DNA of 64,000 nt from CAZWSC01 sp964636385 (GTDB taxonomy: Bacteria > Eisenbacteria > RBG-16-71-46 > CAIMUX01): positions 1 through 64,000 of the forward strand of contig CAZWSC010000096.1 in the NCBI GenBank assembly GCA_964636385.1, read 5' to 3'. Shown in pieces: positions 41,601 to 54,000 of the stretch. The translations under genes and the position numbers were made by a program. The notes beneath the pieces are model-generated. The model did no database searches, had not been told where the DNA came from, and saw nothing but the letters and a program-made list of their open reading frames with translations. The first letter of the stretch is position 1; each line of letters opens with the position of its first letter.

Positions 41601-43416
41601 GAAGGCAATCTGGCTCTGGCGATTCTACCGGGATTATCCCGGGGTGCTGGCAGTTCTTCTGCTCCTCACTCCGGTGCAGACGGTGATCCAGGCGACCATC
41701 CCGCGGATGATGGGCTTCACAATCGACTACCTGAGGACGGGTCAGGTTCCCGACAGCGGCCTGGCGCAGGCCATGATCGGGATCGGCGGCAGCCTCGGGC
41801 TGTCGGTGACGCCATCCTTCGCGGTCGGCTACATGGCGATGGGCGTGTTCGCGTCGGTGCTGTACGCGATCTTCCAGTCCGTGCGCTCGTGGATGAACTG
41901 CCGCCTGGAGTGGCTGTTCCGGCAGGATGCGTTCGACAGGATCACGGGCAAGGGGCCGGACTTCTTCAACAGGTTCCGGACCGGCGATCTCGTCACCCGG
42001 ATGACGGACGATGTAGCCGACAAGCTCTCCTGGTTTGCCTGCTCGGGGATCTTCCGGCTGTACGAGGCGCTGTTGTCGGTGACCTTCATCATCATCATGA
42101 TGGCGAGCATCGACCCGGGGCTGACGCTGTGGACCGCGGGACCGCTGCCGGTGCTGATCCTGATCTTCTTCAGGAGTTCATCGCTTCTGGACCGGCGCTA
42201 TGACGAGCTGCAGAAGCGGATATCCAGGGTGAACGACGTCCTGGAGGCCTGCTTCTCGGGGATCCGCGTCGTCAAGGCGTACGTCCGCGAGGGCGCGCAG
42301 CAGGCGTCGTTTCAGGCAGCATGCGAGAAGAGGCGCCGTGCGGAGATCGCCGCGGTTCGCTCCGGCACCGTGATCGACTCCATGTACAGCTACATCTGGC
42401 AGCTTGGGGTGGTGGTGGTCTTCCTGGCAGGGGGATACCGGGTGCTGCAGGCGAACCTGACCATGGGGGAGATGGCCACGTTCATCTACTACGTGAGCTG
42501 GCTTGTCTTCCCGATGTTCGATGTGGGGCAGTTCCTGGTGAAGTCCAGGCAGTCGGCGGTTTCCATCGACAGGCTGATGGAGTTTGACACCGTCCCGGAC
42601 ATGGTGGACGACGCAGGGGCTGTCCTGAAGGCGCCCGGCGCGGACGGCCCTGGTCGTGTGGTTTCGGGCGCTGCCGGAGAGCTGCGCTTCGAGGATGTGC
42701 GGTTCAGCTTCCCGGGTTCGGACCGGCCGATTCTGCATGGGATCAACCTGTCTGTGCGGCCGGGCCAAACCGTGGCCCTGGTCGGGCGGGTCGGCTGCGG
42801 CAAGAGCTGGATGACCCACCTGGTGCCGCGGCTGATCGACCCGGTCTCCGGGCGCGTCACGCTGGACGGACGGGACCTGCGGGAGTATCCGCTGGAGAGC
42901 CTGAGGTCCCTGGTCGGATTCGTCCCGCAGGAGCCTGTGCTGTTCAGCGACACGGTGCGCAACAACGTTCTCTTCGGACGGGAAGGGATCCCCGATACGG
43001 TGCTGGAGTGGGCGCTGGAGGTTTCTCAGCTCAAGACCGAGGTCGACTCCTTCCCGAAGGGGCTGGACACGCAGGTCGGAACGCGCGGAATGTCGATCTC
43101 CGGCGGGCAGAAGCAGAGGCTTGCCCTCGCACGCGCCCTTGCAGGAAGGCCGGGAGTCCTGATCCTGGACGACTGCACCTCGGCCCTCGACTCGAAGACC
43201 GAGGCTGCGTTGTGGGACAGGCTGCACGAGGTCCTGCCCGGGCTGACCGCGATACTGGTGACCCACAGGCCGGACACCCTGCAGCGCGTGGATCGCATCG
43301 TGGTGCTGGAGGACGGCAGGATCGTGGAGCAGGGAACCCATGCCGAGCTGACGGCATTGCGCGGCGAGTACGCGCGCATGTACCGCAGGTACGAACTGCA
43401 GATGAGCGTGGCGTGA
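41593..43416 (+). CDS. ABC exporter half-transporter, subunit B with degenerate Walker B
   Basis: A 607-residue partner of the preceding exporter. It has six membrane helices and then a nucleotide-binding domain with Walker A GRVGCGKSW (Trp replaces the usual Thr/Ser after GKS), an intact signature ISGGQKQRLALARAL, and Walker B VLILDDCTSALD, where Asp replaces the catalytic Glu. The H-loop is LVTHRPDTL. One composite ATP site (Walker A/B of this subunit with the FSRGE signature of subunit A) should be non-hydrolytic and the other active. The start at ATG 41593 follows GGAGAGG and overlaps the previous stop. Lipid, peptide or drug export; substrate unknown. Confidence 0.93.
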   Translation: MHKKAIWLWRFYRDYPGVLAVLLLLTPVQTVIQATIPRMMGFTIDYLRTGQVPDSGLAQAMIGIGGSLGLSVTPSFAVGYMAMGVFASVLYAIFQSVRSWMNCRLEWLFRQDAFDRITGKGPDFFNRFRTGDLVTRMTDDVADKLSWFACSGIFRLYEALLSVTFIIIMMASIDPGLTLWTAGPLPVLILIFFRSSSLLDRRYDELQKRISRVNDVLEACFSGIRVVKAYVREGAQQASFQAACEKRRRAEIAAVRSGTVIDSMYSYIWQLGVVVVFLAGGYRVLQANLTMGEMATFIYYVSWLVFPMFDVGQFLVKSRQSAVSIDRLMEFDTVPDMVDDAGAVLKAPGADGPGRVVSGAAGELRFEDVRFSFPGSDRPILHGINLSVRPGQTVALVGRVGCGKSWMTHLVPRLIDPVSGRVTLDGRDLREYPLESLRSLVGFVPQEPVLFSDTVRNNVLFGREGIPDTVLEWALEVSQLKTEVDSFPKGLDTQVGTRGMSISGGQKQRLALARALAGRPGVLILDDCTSALDSKTEAALWDRLHEVLPGLTAILVTHRPDTLQRVDRIVVLEDGRIVEQGTHAELTALRGEYARMYRRYELQMSVA

Positions 43417-43477
43417 CCCTCGCATTCCATGCCACCGGCGGATAGGATCTCCCCGGGCCATTGTCCGGGGGGATCCT

Positions 43478-44458
43478 CTGCACTCAACGCACGATGACAC
43501 GCTCAAGGTCTGGAAGAGCGACGGCCTGCTCCTCATCACCGCTTCCATATGGGGCTTCGGCTTCGTGGCCCAGCGGGCGGGGATGGAGCATGTCGGGCCC
43601 TTCTTCTTCAACGCGGTCAGGTTCTCGCTGGGCGCGCTCTCTCTCCTGCCGTGGATCCTGATCCGCAGGCCGGCATGGTCATGGCGCGCCAGCGGAGTCA
43701 TCATGGTGGGACCCCGCAGTTCACCGCTCCCTGGGCCCGGGAGCTCACCGTCCGGAGGACCGCCGGCTGAGCGCCCCTTCAGACTCGGTGTTACCCCGGC
43801 GGTGTTGCTGCTGGGAACGGTCCTCTTTCTGGGCGCGACCATGCAGCAGATCGGGCTGGTATTCACGACCGCGGGAAAGGCCGGCTTCATTACGGGGCTG
43901 TACGTGATCTTCGTCCCCCTCCTCGGGCTGTTCTGGCGTCACAGGCCCGGAACGGGCGCATGGGTCGGCGCCGTGCTCTCGGTTGCGGGGCTCTATCTCC
44001 TGAGTGTGAGGGAGGGGTTCTCCCTGGCGCCCGGCGATGCGTACGTGGTGATGGGCGCCTTCATCTGGGCGGTGCACGTGCTCCTGATCGGATGGCTGGT
44101 CACGTGGCTGGAGCCGCTGGTCCTGGCAGCGCTGCAGTTCGCCGTCTGCGCCCTGCTGAGCTGGATCGCCGCCGTGGTTCTCGAGGAGATGTCGCTTGCA
44201 GCGCTTCTGAGTGTGGCCGTGCCGGTGTTGTACGGCGGCCTTGTCTCGGTTGGGATCGCTTATACACTGCAGGTGGTTGCCCAGCGTCATGCAAAGCCGG
44301 CCCATGCTGCCATACTGATGAGCCTCGAGTCGGCCTTCGCCGCGTTGGGCGGCTGGCTGATCCTTCGGGAGAGCCTGGACGGCCGCGAGCTCACAGGCTG
44401 CGCCCTCATGCTGTCAGGCGCTCTCCTGGCGCAACTCTGGGGGCTGCGCCGTTCGTGA
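43478..44458 (+). CDS. EamA/DMT-family permease
   Basis: About 326 residues with ten helices in two EamA repeats (GLLLITASIWGFGFVAQRAGM, FTTAGKAGFITGLYVIFVPLLG, AILMSLESAFAALGGWLIL). The first helix is coded upstream of the first in-frame ATG or GTG (GTG 43565), so a normal start would cut it in half. Upstream the frame is open with no ATG, GTG or TTG; CTG 43478, 5 bases after GGGGGG, is the best candidate and is used here. A frameshift or sequencing error near the start is the alternative. A low-complexity Pro/Gly/Ser insert (about residues 82-98) lies in an early loop. Sixty bases after the exporter operon; substrate unknown. Confidence 0.8.
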   Translation: MHSTHDDTLKVWKSDGLLLITASIWGFGFVAQRAGMEHVGPFFFNAVRFSLGALSLLPWILIRRPAWSWRASGVIMVGPRSSPLPGPGSSPSGGPPAERPFRLGVTPAVLLLGTVLFLGATMQQIGLVFTTAGKAGFITGLYVIFVPLLGLFWRHRPGTGAWVGAVLSVAGLYLLSVREGFSLAPGDAYVVMGAFIWAVHVLLIGWLVTWLEPLVLAALQFAVCALLSWIAAVVLEEMSLAALLSVAVPVLYGGLVSVGIAYTLQVVAQRHAKPAHAAILMSLESAFAALGGWLILRESLDGRELTGCALMLSGALLAQLWGLRRS

Positions 44459-44518
44459 CGAAACGCCGGCAAGGATGCGGTTGACAGGACGCGTACCAGT
44501 CCCGGCCCCGGGATCGGG

Positions 44519-46522
44519 TCAGCGGGTAAGCGTGACCTTTGCTTTCGATGCAGGCTGCCCGTCAACCGAGAGGCGGACCAGGTATGTGCCGGCCACCGCA
44601 TCCACGCCTGAGTTCGTCCTTCCGTCCCAGCCGACCTTGTGACCGCCTCTGTTGAGCCTGCAGTCCAGTAGACTCCGCACCAGGCGCCCGCCAGGATCGT
44701 ACACCGCCAGCGATGCCTCGCCGGGAGCATCCATGTGGAGATGCAGCACCGTGTGCGGATGGAACGGATTGGGGGCAGCCGCGCGGATTTCTGCCGTAGC
44801 AGGGACAGCCCGCGGCCCAGGGCCGGTCGGATCCACCGATGCGGGACCGCCCTGCCGGATGCTGAACGAACCCGGCGTCACGGCAATAGCCTCCGGATCC
44901 GTGCCCAGCCGGAAGCGAAGGCGGCAGTCTTCGGAAGGAGTGATCCCTGGAGGCACAATCCACTGATGACGACCGTTGCAGGGCACGCTGTCCGCGATGA
45001 CGGTCCAGGGGCCGTCCGGCCCGGTGGTCGAGAGCTCGATTGTCATCGGGGGCAACGGCTGCACATCGGCGGGGATGGCCGCGTGCCAGTCGATGAAACG
45101 GACGCTGCCGGCGATGAAGACCTCACCGCCCCGCGGGTACACAGGATGCACCCAGGGGGTGTCGGGAGTGGAGCCTTCCCTGAAGAGGTGGAGTTCGTTT
45201 GTGCCGCCGATCCACCAGTGGCAGTCTTCCTCGGCGACGTAGGCGAGGTCGGCGTAGCCGCTGTGGTCGATATCTGAGCCCGCTGTGAGGGCGAGAACCC
45301 TGCATGCGCTATCGGTGGGTGTGCTCGCCGCCAGGGTCCAGTTCCCGGCGCCGTCTCCCAGGTATACGCGGGTGTTGTCCTTCGACAGTGTGACCATGTC
45401 ACCGTAGCCATCGTTGTTCATGTCGGCAATCTGTGTGAAACGGTAATCCGGGCCAATCGTCGCTAGGTCTCCCGAGAGATCCTCCCACAGGCCGTCCACC
45501 CACCTGTACACAGCGACCCCTCCGGATGTGGTGAATGCGAGTTCGTCCCGGCCGTCGCCCGTCACATCGCCCAGTGACACTCCGCTCCGCCAGGAGGGGC
45601 CGGGAAGGTTGGCGTCGGCAGGGGTGAACCCGCCCTCGCCGTCGCCGAGATAGACGGTGCCGTCGCCGTGGCCGGCGGCGAAGTCGGAGTGGCCGTCGCC
45701 GTTGATGTCGCCGAAGACGAAGATCATGTCCGAGTTGCCGCCCAGGAACCCGAACGTCCGCGTCCACGTACCGTCAGAGTTGTTGCGGTAGACGTGTACG
45801 CCCGCGCAGCAGCCGAAGCTGATTGAGCCGACATCCAGATGGCCGTCATTGTCGATGTCGGCGAAGTCCGTTCCGAACATTCCCCAGGTCTCGCCGCTGG
45901 TGGCCAGGCCGTCGTCCCACGGGGTCCAGTTCATCCCGGTACCGTCCCCAAGCGCCACCTCGAGGAGCTGATCGCCGAAGTCGGTCCCGGAGTAGTTGTG
46001 GTGGATCCCGTACCCGACATCCATGAGCCCGTCGTTGTTGACATCGCCCAAAGCCACGCCGCCGTATCCAAAGAGGCCCTCCATGTGAAGAGTCCAGTTT
46101 CCGGTTCCATCGCCGAACCAGACCATGACGCCGTGCTGGTCGCTGTTGATGAACGGGCTGCCGTGATCCCCGACGCTGACCATGTCGGGGTGGCCGTCCC
46201 CATTCACGTCGCCGAATACGAGCTCCGTCCGTCCGTTCTCCATCCCCGGCAGGTGAAGGCCGTTGGAGGCCTCTACGTATGAGGGCACGTGTGGGGACTG
46301 CGCTGAGATGGAGGCAACGCCGGGCGGCAGTGCGAGAAGCAGGGCGGCGGCGAGCATCGGCCACAGGCAGGTCCGCTGCATCAGGATGAGCAGACGCGGT
46401 GCCAGGCTGCGCGGATGCGGTACCGGGAGTTGAAGAGGCGGTGTAAGGGTGCCCGGGGTGCCATCCGTTGAAAGCACCGAAGAGTGGAGCATGGGTATGG
46501 ATTGTGCGGGTGAAGTGTGCAT
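44519..46522 (-). CDS. Secreted FG-GAP repeat protein with sorting domain
   Basis: About 667 residues. At least seven FG-GAP/VCBS-type repeats carry calcium-loop motifs (GDVNGDGHPDMV, GDVNNDGLMDVG, ADIDNDGHLDVG, GDINGDGHSDFA, GDVTGDGRDELA, ADMNNDGYGDMV, SDIDHSGYADLA), giving a seven-bladed integrin-like propeller. An Ig-like region (VHPVYPRGGEVFIAGSVRFI) and a C-terminal sorting domain (AAPNPFHPHTVLHLHM, LAVYDPGGRLVRSL, TNSGVDAVAGTYLVRL) follow. The start is uncertain: ATG 46522 has AGGGGG 5 bases upstream but gives a long pre-signal region, while ATG 46381 starts right at the signal core (LAAALLLALPPGVAS) with no ribosome site. Likely surface adhesion or ligand binding. Confidence 0.82.
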   Translation of the reverse strand: MHTSPAQSIPMLHSSVLSTDGTPGTLTPPLQLPVPHPRSLAPRLLILMQRTCLWPMLAAALLLALPPGVASISAQSPHVPSYVEASNGLHLPGMENGRTELVFGDVNGDGHPDMVSVGDHGSPFINSDQHGVMVWFGDGTGNWTLHMEGLFGYGGVALGDVNNDGLMDVGYGIHHNYSGTDFGDQLLEVALGDGTGMNWTPWDDGLATSGETWGMFGTDFADIDNDGHLDVGSISFGCCAGVHVYRNNSDGTWTRTFGFLGGNSDMIFVFGDINGDGHSDFAAGHGDGTVYLGDGEGGFTPADANLPGPSWRSGVSLGDVTGDGRDELAFTTSGGVAVYRWVDGLWEDLSGDLATIGPDYRFTQIADMNNDGYGDMVTLSKDNTRVYLGDGAGNWTLAASTPTDSACRVLALTAGSDIDHSGYADLAYVAEEDCHWWIGGTNELHLFREGSTPDTPWVHPVYPRGGEVFIAGSVRFIDWHAAIPADVQPLPPMTIELSTTGPDGPWTVIADSVPCNGRHQWIVPPGITPSEDCRLRFRLGTDPEAIAVTPGSFSIRQGGPASVDPTGPGPRAVPATAEIRAAAPNPFHPHTVLHLHMDAPGEASLAVYDPGGRLVRSLLDCRLNRGGHKVGWDGRTNSGVDAVAGTYLVRLSVDGQPASKAKVTLTR

Positions 46523-46669
46523 GGCAGCCCCCTGTCTCTGTTCCACCCGAGGAACGCGGCAGCTTCAGACGGTGCAGGATCCTGGATCAGCCTTCTTGGT
46601 CCGGGTCCAGGCCCGGTGAGTGGTCCGGGCCTCCGCAATGTGCATGGCCGATGATAACAGATCCCTGGA

Positions 46670-49717
<3,048 letters not shown>

Positions 49718-49989
49718 CGGGTTCCTCCGGTTGGTGGATCAATGGAGACAGGGATCGCAGCGACATGTCCTTATGTCGGAATGCCGCATGCAGATCTGTA
49801 GCCCGGCCTCCTGGTGCAGAGGCGATCTTAGCAGATCGCGGAGGGCCGGAGGGCGCGGATGGCCGCACGCAAGGTTTTGCGTTTCGCGGGCCTTATGAGC
49901 AGGGATATCCTGATGCGCGCCGGCGGGCGTCCGGTGTGGAGGAGGATCATCCGACGAAGGCCGGTCCCGGGAGAGTGGAGGAATCAGGC

Positions 49990-51036
49990 ATGAGAAGATC
50001 CATCAGGAACCTGTGTGCGCTTATCCCTGCTATCACTGCCGTTTTGGCTGCAGGTATCACTCAGGCATCCATCGGCTCTGCGGATGCCGGCGGCAGCGGC
50101 AGTGTAACGGTGTTCGACTCGGCGATGATCCACTTCAACCCGGATACGACCGCGAAGTACTCGCTCCCGAACCTTGACCACGAGGACAAGGGACGCATCG
50201 CCGTCACACATTCGGTGCTGCCGGATGATGCACCTCCGGGGCGGACTCACGCGCGGTTCACCCTGCACCCGGTGCCGAAGAGCGCCCGGGAGGTATGGGA
50301 TCGATGGGATCGCGCAGGCAGTTTTCGCCTCGCCATCGAGGGGGAGCCCGACCTCGAGATCGTGCGCTTCATCACGAGCTACGGCGGCCGGACCGATCAC
50401 GTTGTCGATGTCTCGGAGCTTGCGCCGCTTCTTCGCGGGAAGCGGATCATGAAGGCATTCGTCGACACCTGGTCCAGCCCCGGCTGGCGCGTCGACTTCG
50501 CACTGAACTTCGAGCCGGACAGTCTGTACACGCCGCCCGTGTGGGTACAGCCGGTCTTTTTCACCGACTCCTTCAACGCTCATGACTTTGGTGACGGCGC
50601 GGAGGTCGCCGTGTCGGTGCCGGACGGCCTCTCCCGGGTGGTCCTGCGCTATCTGACCACCGGCCATTGCACAGACGGGAGGGGCGCTGACGAGTTCGTG
50701 CCAAAGGCGAATGTCATCTCGGTGAACGGATTCGTCGTTCATCGCTTCCATCCGTGGCGCGACGACTGCCGCCGCTTCCGCGATCGCAATCCCTACACAG
50801 CGCGCTGGACGACCGGGTACTGGTCCAGCGATTACAGCCGAAGCGGCTGGTGCCCGGGCGACGAAGTCCTTCCCCTGGAACTCGATCTCAGCGATCACCT
50901 TGTCGCAGGCGATCACACGATTCGCTTCGTCATCGAGGATATGCGACCGCGGGATGAGGATGGCCACTACGGATACTGGCGCGTGTCGGCCGCGCTCGTG
51001 GGGTGGGACAGGCCGCCGAACCTCTGGCGGAACTGA
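49990..51036 (+). CDS. Secreted PNGase F-like peptide-N4-(N-acetylglucosaminyl)asparagine amidase
   Basis: A 348-residue exported enzyme resembling PNGase F, which cuts whole N-glycans from asparagine. After a signal peptide (LIPAITAVLAAGITQA), the N domain has VWDRWDRAGSF and LEIVRFITSYGG. The C domain has TGHCTDGRGADEFVPKANV, PWRDDCRRFRDRNPY and SGWCPGDEV. By memory of PNGase F, its catalytic Asp60, Glu118 and Glu206 would correspond to Asp104 or Asp107, Glu123 and Glu235, so the active site looks intact. GGAGG lies 8 bases before ATG 49990; the open frame upstream is not coding-like. The GH38-like gene begins 4 bases after the stop, so the two are co-transcribed. Confidence 0.9.
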   Translation: MRRSIRNLCALIPAITAVLAAGITQASIGSADAGGSGSVTVFDSAMIHFNPDTTAKYSLPNLDHEDKGRIAVTHSVLPDDAPPGRTHARFTLHPVPKSAREVWDRWDRAGSFRLAIEGEPDLEIVRFITSYGGRTDHVVDVSELAPLLRGKRIMKAFVDTWSSPGWRVDFALNFEPDSLYTPPVWVQPVFFTDSFNAHDFGDGAEVAVSVPDGLSRVVLRYLTTGHCTDGRGADEFVPKANVISVNGFVVHRFHPWRDDCRRFRDRNPYTARWTTGYWSSDYSRSGWCPGDEVLPLELDLSDHLVAGDHTIRFVIEDMRPRDEDGHYGYWRVSAALVGWDRPPNLWRN

Positions 51037-51040
51037 GGCG

Positions 51041-54000
51041 ATGTCCGAGCCTGCGCATGTCCGTCTGGCGGGCTGGTCCTCTTCGCTCGCCGGGAAGACG
51101 ATCGAGTACCACAGCCCCTATCCCGGTGTCCGGCGAGCCTTGCTCTGCCGCGCCATGGGGAGTCGGATGGCGATTGCGTGGCGGACGGCGCCGTGCCCGC
51201 GCGCGGCCGTACGGACGTCCGACGCCCCAGTCTCCTTCCTATGGCTGGCCGGCCTCGCGACCGGCAAGGGAGCGCACAGCTTTACGCTGACGGCCGGCGG
51301 GCTAAGGGGAGGCCCCGCTGTCTTCACCTTCCGTACCGACGGGGCGCGGGAGTGGCATGCTGGCTCGCCCTGCGGAGCCAGCCTCTCTTTCACAACAACC
51401 CTTGTCGACCAGTTCGATGAGCTGTTCGGCATCATGTCCCTGACTCTGCCGGCTGCGGTGCCGTGTTCCGGCAGTCCGCTGGAGATAGCTGTCGAAGCCG
51501 GGGATGCCGGGAGTGATGACTGGTTCATGACATTCGAGCACCCCCTCGCCGATTGGGTGCACGCGGAGGCTGAGCCCGCACTGCTGAACGGCCCTGCCGG
51601 TCTGCTGCAGCCGATTCTCGTCGAGATCAGCAGGCTGGGCGCTCCGACCAGGGTTGCGGTAGAGGTGCGGCGTATGCCCGGACGGGATGCCTGCGAGGCC
51701 GGAGAGGCCGGGGATGCCGGAACCGTAGTGGATGCTGGAGACGCCGTGGATGCCGACGCCATTGCACTCTGCGCAGAAGCCGGCGCAGTGGTCGAAGACG
51801 GGTTCACAATCGCCACAGGCCACAACGAGATCAGGGTGCCCGTTCCCGCGGTCGACTCTCCCGCCGTGACGGGGCTCATTGTAAGGTTCGCAGATGGCAC
51901 ACCGGATGCGTTGCTGACAGTTGAACAGCGTCCCGTGCGCATGAGGGAGATATGTCTGCTCCCGCATCCACATCTCGACATCGGTTACACGAATCACCAG
52001 GACGAGGTGGAGAAGCGCCACTGGGCTCACCTGGATGATGCGCTGAGCCTGGCGCACAGTAGCGGCCGGCTCCCGGAGAAGGCTTCCAGCCATGCCGGCA
52101 GTTCGTGTGAGTGCGCGGGGAAGGTTTTCAGCCTGACCGGCAGTACGGGCCGACATCCACGGGAGGCGCGTTTCCGCTGGAATGTCGAGCAGCTCTGGGC
52201 GGTGGAGAGCTGGTGGCGCCGGGCCTCGCCGGGGCGACGGGAGGAACTCGCCGAGGCCGTTCGCCAGGGCTACATCGGCCTGCAGGCCATGCTGGCGGGT
52301 GTTCTGACAGGCCTCTGCGGTCCTGAGGAACTGCGGCACCTGACCGACTTCAGCCGCGAGCTGTCCCGGGAGATCGGGGTCGTCATCGACACAGCGATGA
52401 TCACCGACATCCCCGGGCAGAGCTGGGGGCTCGTGCCCGCGCTTGCAGAAGCCGGCGTGCGGTATCTGTCCAGCGGACCGAACTACATGCCCGGCCTTGC
52501 CGACGGGGGCGACAGGATCGGCGGCATCCTGAAGGCCTGGGGCGACCGGCCGGTCTGGTGGGAGTCGCAGTCGGGAGAGGAGCGGATCCTCTTCTGGATG
52601 GCGGGCCGCGGATACTCCTGGTTTCACGGCCTGAACGGCGCTTCGATCGATCCTGAACGGCCGCGGCCGCTGATGGAGTATCTTTCACAGCTCGAAGAGG
52701 CGGAGTATCCATACGACCTGATCCAGGTGCGCTACACGATCGGCGGCGACAACGGCCCGCCCGATCCGACGCTGCCGGGCAGCGTGGCCGCCTGGAACGA
52801 GCGCTACGCCTCGCCCCGGCTGCGGATCGCCACGACAGGCGGGATGTTCCGCGAGATGGAGAGGCGCCACGGGAATGAGATACCCACGGTGCGCGGGGAT
52901 TTCACGCCGTACTGGGAGGACGGCGCGGCTTCCAGCGCCGCCGAGACGGCGATGAACCGTAACAGCGCAAACCGGCTTGTACAGGCTGAGTCGTTGTGGC
53001 GGAGCCAGGATGCGGAATCGGCGCCTGCGGAGGAGTTCACGGCTGCGTGGCGGAAGGTGGTCCTCTTCAGCGAACACACATGGGGGGCAGCGGAGAGCGT
53101 GAGCGATCCCGACAGCCCGCACGTGCGCGCCCAGTGGGAGTACAAGCGCGGCCTTGCCCTGGATGCTGACCGGATGTCACGGGAGCTTATGGGTCGGGCG
53201 ATGGAGACTGCGGCGGGGACGCGACAGGTGGCGGGAAGAGGTCCGGGGGCAGAAGCAGGGCCAGGGGCAGGTGCAGTGCCGGGGGCAGGATCCGGGGCAG
53301 ACACAATGCCGGGACCTTCCGGAAGCCCCCGGGGATCCTATGGCCATCTTTCGGGCGCTTGTACAGTCACGGTGTTCAACACACTCGGGTGGCCGCGCTC
53401 GGGCGTTGTCAGGGTGCCGGAGCGAAGATCCGGGGCAGGAGATCGCGTGCTTGATTCTGACGGCAGACCTGTGCCGTCTCAGCGTCTGACGGGCGGTGAG
53501 CTGGCCTTTCTCGCGGAGGATCTGCCTGCCGGAGGTATGCGGCGCTACAGCGTCGTCGCGGGCGGGGCCTTTGCTCCTGCAGCAGGAAGCGAGGCGGATT
53601 GCGATGGTCTGAGCATGCGGAATGGCCGGTTGAGCGCGGCAGTGGATCCTGAGACAGGGGCGGTCTTGAGCCTGATCCGGCTCTCTTCAGGAGTCGAGCT
53701 GGTCGACCGGTCGCTCTGGCCGGGCCTGAACGCCTGGCTCTACATTCCTGGTCGGGATCCGCGGTTGGCCATCGGGATCACCGGGCAGGACAGCGTCGAG
53801 GTGACGATCGGGGAGAGAGGGCCGCTCGTGGCGTCGCTGCGGATCCGGTCCGAAGCTCCCGGGGCGATGATGCTGCAGCGCGAGCTCAGCCTTGCCGCGG
53901 GGAGCGACTGCCTGGAGATCGATAACCTGATCGACAAAATCGCCGTGCGGGAGAAGGAGAGTGTGCACATCGCCTTCCCGTTTCTGGTTCCGGGCGGCCT

